Source: Chitinophagaceae bacterium (lineage in GTDB: Bacteria > Bacteroidota > Bacteroidia > Cytophagales > Cytophagaceae). From it: a stretch of DNA of 51,373 nt. How positions within the stretch are numbered: the stretch's first letter is position 1; the number at the start of each line of letters is the position of its first letter. A program made the position numbers and the translations under genes. Of the stretch, positions 25,188-34,946 are shown piece by piece. The notes under the pieces are model-generated. The model saw nothing but the letters and a program-made list of their open reading frames with translations. It made no database searches and was not told the origin of the DNA. Location: assembly GCA_028288405.1 (NCBI GenBank), contig JAQBNS010000001.1, positions 1 to 51,373 on the forward strand, read 5' to 3'.

Positions 25188-26699
25188 TTATAAATTTTTC
25201 AATAAATCATCTAAGAACTCTCTTGAGTTAGACAACCTCGGTACTTTATTCTGACCTCCCAACTTCCCTCTTCTTTTCATCCATTGATAGAACGTATCTT
25301 CAGGTGCCACGTGGATCTTAGGCATGAGCAAAGCCATGTCTTTGTAGCGTTTGGCATCGTAATCCGAATTGGTGGCTCTCAGTTCTTCATCCAGTAATTG
25401 AGTAAACAATCCAATATCCTTCGGCTGTTTCACAAATTCAATGATCCACTCGTGTCCGCCTTTTTGTTTATCTGTACCGAAGAATATAGGCCCTGCGGTA
25501 AAGTTTGTAACCAGTGCATCTGTTCTTTCACACGCTTTACTCAAAGCTGTTTCTGCATTTTCAATCACCAACTCTTCTCCGAATACATTGATGAAATGTT
25601 TCGTCCGTCCGGTAATGCGTATGCGATAAGGAGCAACCGAAACAAAACGTACCGTATCTCCAATGGAATAGCGCCACAAGCCTGAATTGGTGCTGATCAC
25701 CATCGCATAACTCTTTCCAAGTTCTACTGCTGATAAAGGAATGACCAATGGGTTTTCTTTCTCTAATTCATCCACCGGAATGAATTCGTAGAAAATACCA
25801 TAGTCCAACATCAGCAACATGTCTCCCGTACCCAGTTGATCCTGAATACCAAAAAAACCTTCTGATGCATTATAAGTTTCTACATAATGTACCTGATCAG
25901 AAGGGAAGAATTTTTTAAATAATTCGCGGTAAGGAGTAAATGCTACAGCACCATGAAAGAAGACTTCAAAGTCAGGCCACACCTCCATCATATTTTGCTT
26001 ACCTGTGATTTCTAATATCCGCTCCATCAAGATCACTGTCCAGGTAGGGACACCGGAAATGCTGGCTACATTTTCGCCCATCGTTAAGCGCGCATGTTTT
26101 TCTATTTTCTCTTCCCAATCACTCATGAGTGCTACCTTCAATGATGGAGTGCGGGCAAACTGCGCCCAGAAAGGAAGGTTGGCAAGAATCACTGCAGATA
26201 CATCTCCCATGTAGGAGTCTGCATGCATGTGGTTGCGTTTGTACGTGCCACCTATACCAATGTTCTTCCCTTTAAAGATCTGGCTCTTGGGTACATTTTG
26301 AAAATAGAGAGAAAGCAAATCTTTACCACCGTTGTAGTGACAGATTTTTAGCGCTTCAGGAGAAACAGGAATGTATTTGCTCCGGTCGTTGGTGGTGCCG
26401 GATGATTTGGAAAACCAGGTGATGCGGGATGGCCACAATACATTTTGATTGCCCAGTAATATTTTTTCTATGAAGGGATAAAGTTGTTCGTAAGTGCTGA
26501 CGGGAACCCGCTTGGTATATTCGTCATAAGAACGGATCGTTCTATAATCGTACCGCTTGCCCCACTCTGTTTTGCCGGCTTGTTGAATCAGTGAATGAAA
26601 GACACGCTCCTGTACATCGTGTGGATGCAGCATGAATTGCTCTATGCCACTGTACCTGCGTTTTAATAATTCCCTTACAGCAAAATTGAATATCCCCAT
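25188..26699 (-). CDS. GH3-like acyl-adenylate-forming enzyme
   Basis: A 503-residue member of the GH3 family, named after plant enzymes that conjugate jasmonate or auxin to amino acids; bacterial members have no settled substrate. The ATP/phosphate-binding FSKSSGTTNDRSKYIPVS (about residues 97-114), LMLDYGIFYEFIPVDE and WRYSIGDTVRFVS mark the adenylating core. Cytosolic, no signal peptide. It is the last gene of an operon with lptB, recJ and a DUF2130 gene (gap to lptB 15 bases). Confidence 0.85.
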   Translation of the reverse strand: MGIFNFAVRELLKRRYSGIEQFMLHPHDVQERVFHSLIQQAGKTEWGKRYDYRTIRSYDEYTKRVPVSTYEQLYPFIEKILLGNQNVLWPSRITWFSKSSGTTNDRSKYIPVSPEALKICHYNGGKDLLSLYFQNVPKSQIFKGKNIGIGGTYKRNHMHADSYMGDVSAVILANLPFWAQFARTPSLKVALMSDWEEKIEKHARLTMGENVASISGVPTWTVILMERILEITGKQNMMEVWPDFEVFFHGAVAFTPYRELFKKFFPSDQVHYVETYNASEGFFGIQDQLGTGDMLLMLDYGIFYEFIPVDELEKENPLVIPLSAVELGKSYAMVISTNSGLWRYSIGDTVRFVSVAPYRIRITGRTKHFINVFGEELVIENAETALSKACERTDALVTNFTAGPIFFGTDKQKGGHEWIIEFVKQPKDIGLFTQLLDEELRATNSDYDAKRYKDMALLMPKIHVAPEDTFYQWMKRRGKLGGQNKVPRLSNSREFLDDLLKNL

Positions 26700-26714
26700 T
26701 TTCAGCTGCCTCGG

Positions 26715-27452
26715 TTATAGCAAAATTTTACGTTTGAACTCAAAGTTCTGGCCCAGGTATACTTTACGTACCTGCTCGTCTGCAGCCAGTACTTCTGACG
26801 TACCTGATTTTAATATCTTACCTTCAAACAATAAATAGGCCCGGTCCGTGATGGACAATGTTTCGTTTACGTTGTGATCGGTAATGAGAATACCGATGTT
26901 CTTGTTTTTAAGTTTGGCAACAATTGTTTGTATCTCTTCCACCGCAATAGGATCCACGCCTGCAAAAGGTTCATCTAACAATACGAACTTAGGATCTACA
27001 GCCAATGCCCGTGCAATCTCCGTACGGCGACGTTCACCGCCAGACAGCACACGGCCAAGATTTTTTCGCACATGTGTTAAACTGAATTCTTCCAGCAACT
27101 CCTCCACCTTCTCCTTTTGTTGTTGCTTGGGAATGTTTGTCATTTCTAAAATAGAAGCGATGTTATCTTCCACACTTAGCTTGCGAAACACCGATGCTTC
27201 CTGTGCGAGATAACCGATGCCTTTGCGCGCACGCATGAACATCGGTAAATCCGTGATGTCTTCATCGTCCAAAAATATCTTGCCGTCGTTAGGTTTTACC
27301 AAACCCACAAACATATAAAATGAAGTCGTTTTGCCGGCACCATTCGGCCCTAATAAACCAACGATCTCTCCCTGGTTCACTTCTACTGTGACATCGTTTA
27401 CAACTAGACGACTTTTATACTTTTTAAATAAATGTTCTGACCTTAAAATCAT
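26715..27452 (-). CDS. lptB: LPS export ABC transporter ATPase LptB
   Basis: A 245-residue ABC ATPase that powers lipopolysaccharide extraction from the inner membrane with LptFG. Walker [10 protein letters not shown], signature [15 protein letters not shown], Walker [15 protein letters not shown] and the LptB-type [24 protein letters not shown] are all present. Family length is about 240. The ATG overlaps the recJ stop by four bases (ATGA). Confidence 0.92.
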   Translation of the reverse strand: MILRSEHLFKKYKSRLVVNDVTVEVNQGEIVGLLGPNGAGKTTSFYMFVGLVKPNDGKIFLDDEDITDLPMFMRARKGIGYLAQEASVFRKLSVEDNIASILEMTNIPKQQQKEKVEELLEEFSLTHVRKNLGRVLSGGERRRTEIARALAVDPKFVLLDEPFAGVDPIAVEEIQTIVAKLKNKNIGILITDHNVNETLSITDRAYLLFEGKILKSGTSEVLAADEQVRKVYLGQNFEFKRKILL

Positions 27453-29191
27453 GCTCGTGAATCCTCCACAAATTTAATATCCTTCACCAATAATTGCAGT
27501 GTTTTTTTTCCAAGATACTCGTTTTCCTGGATTTGAAAGCAAAGATCAAAATTTTTACCCTCCTCCAGGCCTTTGTAAAATTCAGCCATCTGAAATCCTA
27601 TGGCCGAAATGCGCTGTCCTGTATCAGGACAGCAAACTTCAAATTTCAAGTGTTGTTCTTTCAATAAGCGTACCGCTTTGGCTTGCACATGACGCACCAC
27701 AAATACCGGTTGCATATTCCCGGGACCAAAAGGAGCCATCTGCTCTACAATCTGAAAAAACTTATCTGTGATTCTACTCACCGGAATTTCTTCATCGATT
27801 TCCAGAGAAGCATGCAACATATGTTCTTTGATACTGGAAGCCACTACTTCTTCAAACTTCGCTTTAAATGCCGGAAGGTTTTCTTTCTTTAACGTAAGAC
27901 CGGCTGCATACATATGTCCCCCAAACTGTTCCAATAAATCTTCGCATTGAGAAATGGCTTCATGCAAATCAAATCCTCTCACCGAACGTGCCGAACCGGT
28001 TGCCAATCCATGACTTTCAGTCAGTATAATGGTGGGCCTGTAATATTTTTCAATGCAACGGGAAGCGACAATGCCTATGACTCCTTTGTGCCAGTCTTCT
28101 TTGAACAATACCGTTGTTCTCGCATTCAACTGACCTTCTGCTTCAATCATAGCCAACGCTTCTTCCGTGATGCGTGAATCGAAATCCTTACGGCTGCTGT
28201 TCATGTCATCGACCTGTGTAGCACGATCAGTAACCAGTGACTCGTCTTCTTCCAATAATAATTCCAATGCCCCAAAAGCATGATCAATCCTACCCGCTGC
28301 GTTGATACGCGGAGCCAGACCAAATACAACATTAGAAATATTCAGATCTTTTTTGAATCCGGCTACTTTAATCAGGGCACGAATACCGGCACGGTCAGAA
28401 ACATTGAGTTGCTTCAAGCCATGATAAGCCAGGACGCGATTTTCACCCGTGATCGGTACAATATCCGCAGCAATGCTGATGACCACCAGATCCATGAAAG
28501 GACGCAGTTCCTCAAAAGGTCTGCCCGTCTTTTGACAAAGAGCCGTCATGAGTTTGAACCCTACACCACAACCCGATAATTCTTTATAAGGATATTCGCA
28601 ATCGCTGCGCTTGGCATCTAATATGGCATAAGCCGGAGGCAAAGCCTTCTCATCCGGTTTGTGATGATCACAGACGATGAAGTCCATGCCCAATTCATTG
28701 CACAAAGTGATCGCCGCAAACGATTTGATGCCGCAATCCAAACTGATGATCAGGTCTACTCCCTTTTCTTTCGCCCAATACATGCCGGCTAAAGAAACAC
28801 CATAGCCTTCTTTGTAACGATCGGGGATATAATACAATAAGTCAGCATAGAAAGTCGAAAGAAACGAATACACCAAGGCCACAGAAGTGGTGCCGTCTAC
28901 ATCATAGTCCCCATAGATCATGATGCGTTCTTCATTCTCTATCGCACCCATCAAACGGGCTACTGCGCGATCCATGTCCTTCATCAGGAAAGGATCATGC
29001 AGATCATTTAAAGAAGGACGGAAAAATTTCTTGGCAGAGTCAAAGGTGTCAATGCCTCTGCGAAAAAGCAATTGTGCCAGCGGTAAAGAAATATTTAATG
29101 CCGCAGCCAGGGCTTCTGATTTTTCCAGGTCCACACCAACGGGTTCTATCCAACGCGGATATTTTGAGGCAACTTCCATGATTGTACTCAT
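27449..29191 (-). CDS. recJ: Single-stranded-DNA exonuclease RecJ
   Basis: A 580-residue DHH-DHHA1 nuclease with 5'-3' ssDNA exonuclease activity in recombination and mismatch repair. Motifs: [25 protein letters not shown] and, in the DHHA1 half, [14 protein letters not shown] and [14 protein letters not shown]. Length agrees with the E. coli protein. It begins three bases after the DUF2130 gene and overlaps lptB, so it lies mid-operon. Confidence 0.95.
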   Translation of the reverse strand: MSTIMEVASKYPRWIEPVGVDLEKSEALAAALNISLPLAQLLFRRGIDTFDSAKKFFRPSLNDLHDPFLMKDMDRAVARLMGAIENEERIMIYGDYDVDGTTSVALVYSFLSTFYADLLYYIPDRYKEGYGVSLAGMYWAKEKGVDLIISLDCGIKSFAAITLCNELGMDFIVCDHHKPDEKALPPAYAILDAKRSDCEYPYKELSGCGVGFKLMTALCQKTGRPFEELRPFMDLVVISIAADIVPITGENRVLAYHGLKQLNVSDRAGIRALIKVAGFKKDLNISNVVFGLAPRINAAGRIDHAFGALELLLEEDESLVTDRATQVDDMNSSRKDFDSRITEEALAMIEAEGQLNARTTVLFKEDWHKGVIGIVASRCIEKYYRPTIILTESHGLATGSARSVRGFDLHEAISQCEDLLEQFGGHMYAAGLTLKKENLPAFKAKFEEVVASSIKEHMLHASLEIDEEIPVSRITDKFFQIVEQMAPFGPGNMQPVFVVRHVQAKAVRLLKEQHLKFEVCCPDTGQRISAIGFQMAEFYKGLEEGKNFDLCFQIQENEYLGKKTLQLLVKDIKFVEDSRA

Positions 29192-29194
29192 CGG

Positions 29195-30439
29195 TTATTT
29201 CTGCTCCTCATCGGGAGCGTCTAAAAATAAATTACCGGCTTCCAGGTGTTCGATCTCTTGTATGGCACTACCGGCAATGCCTCGCAGTGAACCATAAATG
29301 CTGGCGGAATTTTGGATGACTTTGTCCATCTGTTTTTCCCGCTCGCTCCAGATTTTATGGAAAGCTCTTTTCTCTTTCTCTAAAGAGTCTTTCATGGTCA
29401 CAAACGTTTCCACGATGGAACGCATTTGTTGAACAAATTCATTGCCGGTCAGGTAACCGTACAACAATTGCATTTTATCTCCTTTATTGGTCTCTGCTAC
29501 TTTCGAGTTGAACACGCCCAAGATAATCTCTCTCAACAAAGCGGCTACTCCCTGTACTTCCCGGAAAGTACAAATCCATACGCCATCTCTGAATCCGAAT
29601 ATGTTCATGTCTTTAGGATAAGCTTCGGTAACAATCACTGCAAAGTCCGCGCGCTCGGCACGCATGTCCACTTTTAATTTCTCGATCCAACCATCGCTGA
29701 AGGATTTGGTACGCTTGCTTTCGTAAATGATCTTACCGCATTCTTTGCCGTATTGATTCTTGACTACCTGGATTACATCCGCTCCGCGGATTCCCTTTGC
29801 TACTTCTCTTATTTCGTCAAAACGAAATACCGTTCCCAATAATTCTTCCAATACCAATTCCTGTGCTTCTCCCTGCAATTGCATGGAGCCTTGTTCCATC
29901 TTGCGCTGCATCTCACGGATTTGAGCACGCAATTGTTCCATCTGCACTTCTTTCTCCTTATTCGTCATCTGCACTTGTTCTTCCGCACGTTTCCTTGCCG
30001 CTTCTTCGATTTCCAGTTTTTCCTGTACCATCTTCTGCTGCATCTCCAGTTTCATGTTCAGTTCCTGATCTTTCAACTGTCTTTCCTTTTGCTCCAGTTC
30101 AAATTGCTTTTCCTTGAACTTATTATTCTCTTGTCGCTTTGCCTCTAATTCTGCGTTGAGCGCATTCATCTGCTTTTCATAATCTGCCTGCAGTTGCTGT
30201 TTGACAAAAGTCTCCTGCTTGGCACGATCAGCATCCAAGATCTTTTTATACTCTGCTTCCTGCTTCAGTTTTGCTTCCTGTATTTCCAGATCTCTCTTGC
30301 GGTTGTTTTCATCGGTCAGTGTTTTAAAACGCTGATTGAATTCCGCCTTTAATTTCAATTCAATATCCGTAGCCAAAGCCTGCTCCGCATTGAATTCTGT
30401 TTTGCATTTCGGACAAGTGATTTTAGTAATAGCGCTCAT
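29195..30439 (-). CDS. DUF2130 coiled-coil protein
   Basis: A 414-residue protein. It starts with a half zinc-ribbon-like ITCPKCKTEF (only one CxxC), then a long Glu/Lys/Gln-rich coiled coil (about residues 25-205). The conserved DUF2130 domain follows (GADVIQVVKNQYGKECGKIIYESKRTKSFSDGW, DFAVIVTEAYPKDM). That domain has the E-x-K type residues seen in restriction-endonuclease-like folds, so a nuclease-related role is conceivable; I infer this only. It heads the operon with recJ. Confidence 0.8.
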   Translation of the reverse strand: MSAITKITCPKCKTEFNAEQALATDIELKLKAEFNQRFKTLTDENNRKRDLEIQEAKLKQEAEYKKILDADRAKQETFVKQQLQADYEKQMNALNAELEAKRQENNKFKEKQFELEQKERQLKDQELNMKLEMQQKMVQEKLEIEEAARKRAEEQVQMTNKEKEVQMEQLRAQIREMQRKMEQGSMQLQGEAQELVLEELLGTVFRFDEIREVAKGIRGADVIQVVKNQYGKECGKIIYESKRTKSFSDGWIEKLKVDMRAERADFAVIVTEAYPKDMNIFGFRDGVWICTFREVQGVAALLREIILGVFNSKVAETNKGDKMQLLYGYLTGNEFVQQMRSIVETFVTMKDSLEKEKRAFHKIWSEREKQMDKVIQNSASIYGSLRGIAGSAIQEIEHLEAGNLFLDAPDEEQK

Positions 30440-30457
30440 AAGCTTAAGGGTATTAAA

Positions 30458-30490
30458 ACAAGAAAAGCAGTACTAGACTGCTTTTCTTGT
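30458..30490 (-). terminator. Intrinsic terminator of the SPOR-like gene
   Basis: ACAAGAAAAGCAGT (30458-30471) pairs perfectly with 30477-30490. On the minus strand it is followed by TTTTAATA, between the SPOR-like and DUF2130 genes. Confidence 0.85.
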
Positions 30491-30510
30491 AAAGACTGAT
30501 TCGGTAGAAA

Positions 30511-31125
30511 TTATAAGGTTCCTTCCAGCGCATCTTTGATCGGCACTCTGTTGCCGTCTTTGTACGCTACGATCCAGGCATCTTTCACGCCCATCTCTCT
30601 CAGGTATTTTTTGAAGTTGTCGGCTTCCCAATATTCAACAAATTCTCCTAAGGTATATTTCTTAGCGCCATCAGCATCTACATCACCGCTGAAGTTTTTG
30701 TTGTTGTTGAAGTATTTCGTCAAATCTTTATTGCGGAATGCACCAATCTGAACTTTGTATACGACACCAGGCTTCGCCGTGCTGGCAGTAGCGGATGAAT
30801 TGGTCTTCTTTCCACCTTTAGTTGTTGTCGCAGCAACAGGGGCAGCTGATCTTAACGAATCCAATTGCGTTCTCAATTTTACGATCTCTTCGTCTTTCGC
30901 CGCTTGAGAACTCGTGCATTGATTCAGGTTGGAAGAAGCTTCCTGTGCCTGTTGAGAAAGTGACTCCTTCTCTTCAATGAGGTGCTTATAGTCAAGCGGC
31001 TTCAAATTTTTCATTTTTTTGGCCCACTCTTTTTCTTCTGCCTTTTCTTCTTTGGTCATTTTCTGAGCAAAAGAATAGTTAAGACTTAAGAACATTGCTA
31101 GAAATAGAAATACAACTTTTCTCAT
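30511..31125 (-). CDS. Secreted SPOR-domain-like protein
   Basis: A 204-residue exported protein. Signal peptide MRKVVFLFLAMFLSLNYSFAQ, a charged coiled segment (KMTKEEKAEEKEWAKK...), and a C-terminal SPOR-like domain beginning VYKVQIGAF and continuing to the end. SPOR domains bind denuded peptidoglycan glycans at division sites. An alternative ATG two codons upstream (31131) is possible. It lies 32 bases after fumC, likely co-transcribed. Confidence 0.75.
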   Translation of the reverse strand: MRKVVFLFLAMFLSLNYSFAQKMTKEEKAEEKEWAKKMKNLKPLDYKHLIEEKESLSQQAQEASSNLNQCTSSQAAKDEEIVKLRTQLDSLRSAAPVAATTTKGGKKTNSSATASTAKPGVVYKVQIGAFRNKDLTKYFNNNKNFSGDVDADGAKKYTLGEFVEYWEADNFKKYLREMGVKDAWIVAYKDGNRVPIKDALEGTL

Positions 31126-31157
31126 GTGCATGTTAGTTTGTTTATCGTTTTAAAAAA

Positions 31158-32558
31158 TTAGTTTTTCTCTATGCTACCAATCATTTTCTTAGGATCAACC
31201 CACTGCGTGAATTGTTCGTCCGTCAACAATTGCAAGTCGATCGCCGCTTTACGCAAGCTTGATCCTTCTTTGTGTGCTTTCTTAGCAATCTTCGCCGCAT
31301 TCTCATAACCGATGTGCGTGTTCAATGCTGTTACCAGCATCAATGAATTTTCTAAGTTGTCGCTGATGTTTCTCAAATTAGGTTCGATGCCCACAGCACA
31401 ATTCTTATTGAACGAATCACAAGCATCGCCGATCAAACGGCCCGCCATCAACAAATTGAAAATAATCACCGGTTTGAATACGTTCAATTCAAAATGTCCC
31501 TGCATCGCACCAATGGTGATCGCCGCATCGTTACCGATGACCTGCGCACAAGACATCGTCAGGGCTTCGCATTGTGTAGGATTTACTTTACCCGGCATGA
31601 TAGAAGAGCCCGGTTCGTTTTCCGGAATGTTCAATTCTCCGATTCCGCAACGAGGACCCGATGCCAACCAACGAACATCGTTCGCGATTTTCATCAGGCT
31701 TATCGCCAATTGCTTCAAGGCACCGGATGTTTCCACACAAGCATCATGAGAAGCCAAAGCTTCAAATTTATTTTCTGCCGAACGGAATGGCAGACCTGTT
31801 AGCGTAGCGATTTTCTTCGCCACTAAGTCTGCATATCCTTTCGGTGTATTGATTCCTGTTCCTACTGCTGTACCACCCAAAGCCAATTCGGCCAGGTGAT
31901 CCAATGTATTATTCAACGCCTTCATGCCATGATCCAGTTGGGATACATAACCTGAAAACTCCTGACCCAACGTCAAAGGTGTCGCATCCATCAAGTGGGT
32001 ACGGCCTATTTTTACAATGTCTTTGAATTCCTTTGCTTTCGCATCGAGTGTATCTCTCAATACTTTCACGCCCGGAAGGGTTGTTTCCACGATCAGTTTG
32101 TATGCCGCAATGTGCATGGCTGTCGGAAAGGTATCGTTAGAAGACTGTGATTGGTTCACGTCGTCGTTCGGATGAATGCTTTTCTTTTCGTCACTCAGTT
32201 TACCACCCAGCAATACGTGCGCTCGGTTGGCTACTACTTCGTTGACGTTCATGTTGGACTGTGTACCGGAACCGGTTTGCCAAACCACCAATGGAAATTG
32301 ATCGCTCAACTGATCAGCCAGTATTTCATCGCATACTTTACCGATAATATCTTGCTTGTCTTTTGAAAGTACCCCTAAGTCATGGTTGGCCTGAGCTGCT
32401 GCTTTCTTCAAAATAGCGAAAGCCTTGATCACTTCTTCCGGCATGTGTTGACCACCGATCGTGAAATTATCTTTAGAACGCTGGGTCTGAGCGCCCCAGT
32501 ATTTGTCTGCCGGCACATTTACCGGACCCATGGTGTCTTTTTCGACTCTAAAACTCAT
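31158..32558 (-). CDS. fumC: Class II fumarate hydratase
   Basis: A 466-residue iron-independent fumarase of the aspartase/fumarase superfamily, converting fumarate to malate in the TCA cycle. The superfamily signature [11 protein letters not shown], the N-terminal [23 protein letters not shown] and the active-site-His region [17 protein letters not shown] are present. Length is the family norm. It is divergent from radA across 414 bases of repeats. Confidence 0.96.
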   Translation of the reverse strand: MSFRVEKDTMGPVNVPADKYWGAQTQRSKDNFTIGGQHMPEEVIKAFAILKKAAAQANHDLGVLSKDKQDIIGKVCDEILADQLSDQFPLVVWQTGSGTQSNMNVNEVVANRAHVLLGGKLSDEKKSIHPNDDVNQSQSSNDTFPTAMHIAAYKLIVETTLPGVKVLRDTLDAKAKEFKDIVKIGRTHLMDATPLTLGQEFSGYVSQLDHGMKALNNTLDHLAELALGGTAVGTGINTPKGYADLVAKKIATLTGLPFRSAENKFEALASHDACVETSGALKQLAISLMKIANDVRWLASGPRCGIGELNIPENEPGSSIMPGKVNPTQCEALTMSCAQVIGNDAAITIGAMQGHFELNVFKPVIIFNLLMAGRLIGDACDSFNKNCAVGIEPNLRNISDNLENSLMLVTALNTHIGYENAAKIAKKAHKEGSSLRKAAIDLQLLTDEQFTQWVDPKKMIGSIEKN

Positions 32559-32622
32559 AACAATATTCGTAGTAACAATATAGATAAATATACCAATAAC
32601 AATATTACAAAATTAAATTAAA

Positions 32623-32963
32623 TAGTGGTTAGTCGTTAGTGGTTAGTCGTTAGTTTTATTTTGTTTGACCTTGTAGTCAAAAAGTGCTTAGGAATTGATG
32701 GTTTTGTGTAGCAATTCTACAGAATTTCGAGATGAAAACGACCCGTCCCCGCAGGGTCTCCTGAAAGGGACCCTGCGTCTTGAGAGTCCAGATCTTCTTC
32801 TTTTAAGAAACGCGCAGGGTCCTCTTCGAGAGACCCTGCGGGGACATCATCCCTAACGCGGAAACCTTTTCGCGCCAATTTTTGTCTAATCAACGAAGAC
32901 AGGAATTCCATGAAAGAATATTTTTTACCCGTCTAACGACTAACCACTAACGACTAACCACTA
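32623..32963. repeat. Perfect 31-bp inverted repeat of TTAGTGG/TTAGTCG heptamers
   Basis: Arms 32623-32653 and 32933-32963 are exact reverse complements. Each is built of alternating 7-base units ttagtgg and ttagtcg. The 279-base centre holds the double-hairpin element at 32745-32845. The right arm ends nine bases before the radA start codon. Confidence 0.9.
32745..32845. repeat. Double-hairpin interspersed element, copy 2 (inverted)
   Basis: Perfect 16-bp terminal repeats (32745-32760 and 32830-32845, gtccccgcagggtctc). Compared with the reverse complement of copy 1 (1141-1247), the left half is identical over the hairpin and the right half differs by one base, while the centre has diverged. 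This is a real repeat family, not a local palindrome. Confidence 0.85.
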
Positions 32964-32972
32964 TCTTTACAC

Positions 32973-34337
32973 ATGGCCAAAACAAAATCATCCTTCTTCT
33001 GTCAAAGCTGCGGAGCGCAATCTGCTAAGTGGATCGGACGCTGTCCTTCTTGTGGAGAATGGAATACGTATGTAGAAGAACTGATCGAAAAAGACGACAA
33101 GAAAAGCGGATGGAAAAGTTCTTCTTTACAAATCGCCGCCAAGCCAAAAACATTCAACGAAATTCAATCGGATCGAGAGGATCGTGTCAGTTCTGCCGAT
33201 CAGGAATTGGATCGTGTGTTAGGCGGAGGTATCGTAGCCGGCTCTATCGTATTGATCGGTGGCGAACCGGGCATCGGTAAATCTACCCTCATGCTGCAAG
33301 TGGCGTTGAACCTGAAAGAACACAAAGTCCTTTATGTATCGGGCGAAGAAAGCGAACAGCAAATCAAGATGCGCGCAGAACGCATCGGGATACAGCATCC
33401 CAATTGTTTTGTGCTCAATGAAACGGGCACTCAAAACATTTTCAAACAAATCGAACAACTTCAGCCGGATATACTGATCATTGATTCCATACAAACGTTA
33501 CAATCGGCTTTCATTGAATCCGCCGCCGGCAGTGTCTCGCAGGTACGCGAGTGTACAGCCGAATTGCTGCGCTACGCCAAAGAATCCGGCACACCTGTTT
33601 TCCTGATTGGTCACATCACCAAAGAAGGTACACTGGCCGGGCCGAAAGTATTGGAACACATGGTGGATACCGTTTTGCAGTTTGAAGGAGACCGCAACAA
33701 CAGTTATAGAATTCTACGCACCACTAAAAACCGTTTCGGTTCCACTTCCGAATTAGGCATCTACGAAATGCGTGGCAGCGGTTTAAGAGAAGTACCTAAC
33801 CCTTCAGAAATTCTTTTATCGCAACGCGAAGAAAACTTGAGCGGCATAGCCATTGGCGCTACGCTAGAGGGCAACAGACCTTTATTGATCGAACTGCAAT
33901 CGTTGGTGAGCGTTGCTACTTACGGTACGCCACAACGTACCTCGACCGGCTTCGACTCCAAAAGACTCAGTATGCTGCTTGCCGTATTGGAAAAACGTGT
34001 AGGCTTTCGCATGGGTAACCAGGACGTCTTCCTCAACATCGCCGGTGGATTGAAGATCGAAGATCCCGCGATAGACCTGGCGGTATGCGTGGCCTTGGTT
34101 TCTTCTTTTGAAGACAAAATCATCTCTGCGGATGTCTGCTTCGCCGGAGAAATCGGACTGGGCGGAGAGATCCGTGCCGTCAACCGCATCGAACAACGCA
34201 TTTCCGAAGCGGAGAAACTCGGCTTCAAACACATTTTTGTTTCCCGTCTCAATGCCAAAAGCATTGAAAAAGAAAAATATGGAATTCAGGTACATACGGT
34301 TGGAAAGTTGGCGGAGGTGTTTGATAATTTGTTGTGA
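32973..34337 (+). CDS. radA: DNA repair protein RadA/Sms
   Basis: A 454-residue RecA-related helicase that promotes branch migration in recombination. It has an N-terminal C4 zinc finger CQSCG...CPSCGEW, Walker A GGEPGIGKST, the RadA-specific KNRFG (in TTKNRFGSTSELG), and a C-terminal Lon-protease-like domain (from about residue 280). Length matches the family. The ATG lies nine bases after a 31-bp repeat arm, so the leader is unusual. Confidence 0.95.
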   Translation: MAKTKSSFFCQSCGAQSAKWIGRCPSCGEWNTYVEELIEKDDKKSGWKSSSLQIAAKPKTFNEIQSDREDRVSSADQELDRVLGGGIVAGSIVLIGGEPGIGKSTLMLQVALNLKEHKVLYVSGEESEQQIKMRAERIGIQHPNCFVLNETGTQNIFKQIEQLQPDILIIDSIQTLQSAFIESAAGSVSQVRECTAELLRYAKESGTPVFLIGHITKEGTLAGPKVLEHMVDTVLQFEGDRNNSYRILRTTKNRFGSTSELGIYEMRGSGLREVPNPSEILLSQREENLSGIAIGATLEGNRPLLIELQSLVSVATYGTPQRTSTGFDSKRLSMLLAVLEKRVGFRMGNQDVFLNIAGGLKIEDPAIDLAVCVALVSSFEDKIISADVCFAGEIGLGGEIRAVNRIEQRISEAEKLGFKHIFVSRLNAKSIEKEKYGIQVHTVGKLAEVFDNLL

Positions 34338-34344
34338 TTAAATC

Positions 34345-34498
34345 TGTCTGACCCCTAATCCCCTAAAGGGGACTTAGGTTATTATTTGTTCATTTACTAT
34401 AGACATTGCGTCCCTACGGGACGTCCCAGAGGGAGGTAATGTCTGTAACACGGTTTGTTATTTTGTATCAAGTCCCCTTTAGGGGATTTAGGGGTAAG
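34345..34498. repeat. Intergenic repeat pair of the GGGGTAAG family
   Basis: Left unit 34345-34377 and right unit 34469-34498 form an inverted pair around the pattern GTCCCCTTTAGGGGATTTAGG; each unit also folds on itself (tcccctaaagggga). A nested inverted repeat (agacattgcgtccc ... ggaggtaatgtct, about 34400-34443) fills the middle. Confidence 0.75.
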
Positions 34499-34561
34499 AA
34501 GGACCGTCTCACAAAAAATACTTTCCTTACCCCTTGCTTTTCAATTCGCTTTAATTTACTA

Positions 34562-34578
34562 TTGCAACAGTGTTGCAA
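34562..34578. promoter_or_regulatory. Zur-box-like operator
   Basis: Perfect 8-1-8 palindrome TTGCAACA-G-TGTTGCAA. It overlaps the GTG start of the first gene of a zinc-receptor-like operon; an AT-rich TAATTTAC (34552-34559) just upstream may be the -7 element. From memory, predicted Zur sites in this phylum have a GCAACAnTGTTGC core; I could not verify this. Confidence 0.6.
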
Positions 34579-34902
34579 ATTAAATCCATACGGTCTTTTC
34601 TCCTGGCATGCTCTTATGTATGCCTTGCTGTTTTCCTGGTAGAGAAAACAGTGGTGCCGTTTTTGCACCAACACCACGAAGTGCACAGTCCTGTCAAGGG
34701 CGACAGCATACAACAAACAAGCGATTGTTTTGCCTGTGATCTAGCCAAAGCAACATTAGACGCTGAACAAGTGACGACTTTGTGCTTCGCTTTCGTGATG
34801 GTATGCAGTGGTATCTTGCAATTGTTTTACCTGGTGCAGCAATCTACTACTGCCCCTATTTTTTCTTCCTTAAGAGCGCCCCCTAAAGTATTGACCGCTT
34901 AG
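34570..34902 (+). CDS. Small His/Cys-containing membrane protein of the zinc-type locus
   Basis: A 110-residue protein with a hydrophobic N-terminal segment (about residues 8-28), a soluble loop carrying HQHHEVH and CFACDLA, and a second hydrophobic segment (VTTLCFAFVMVCSGILQLFYLV). The His cluster and CxxC-like pair look suited to metal binding. It resembles small DUF2946-like proteins in layout, but I am not sure of the family. No in-frame ATG exists: GTG at 34570 or TTG at 34573 must start it, both inside the operator palindrome. The receptor gene follows 44 bases later. Confidence 0.6.
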   Translation: MLQIKSIRSFLLACSYVCLAVFLVEKTVVPFLHQHHEVHSPVKGDSIQQTSDCFACDLAKATLDAEQVTTLCFAFVMVCSGILQLFYLVQQSTTAPIFSSLRAPPKVLTA

Positions 34903-34946
34903 TTAGCAGACTCTCTTACTCTTCCTTATCTTCTTAGTTTACTCCT

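Larger units (their letters stand above)
32559..32972. other. Repeat-filled divergent gap between fumC and radA
   Basis: This 414-base gap contains a perfect 31-bp inverted repeat (32623-32653 and 32933-32963) enclosing copy 2 of the double-hairpin element. No gene is supported: the 64-codon minus-strand frame at 32717-32911 runs through the repeats. Promoters of both genes must lie here. Next to radA only TATCTTTA (32962-32969) resembles a -7 element, too close to the ATG for a normal leader. Confidence 0.6.

Noticed and set aside
32717-32911. A 64-codon open frame on the minus strand
   Set aside because: It is formed by the double-hairpin element, whose second copy gives no matching protein.
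32623-32963. Repeated TTAGTGG/TTAGTCG units considered as a CRISPR array
   Set aside because: Units are 7 bases, contiguous, with no spacers and no cas genes.
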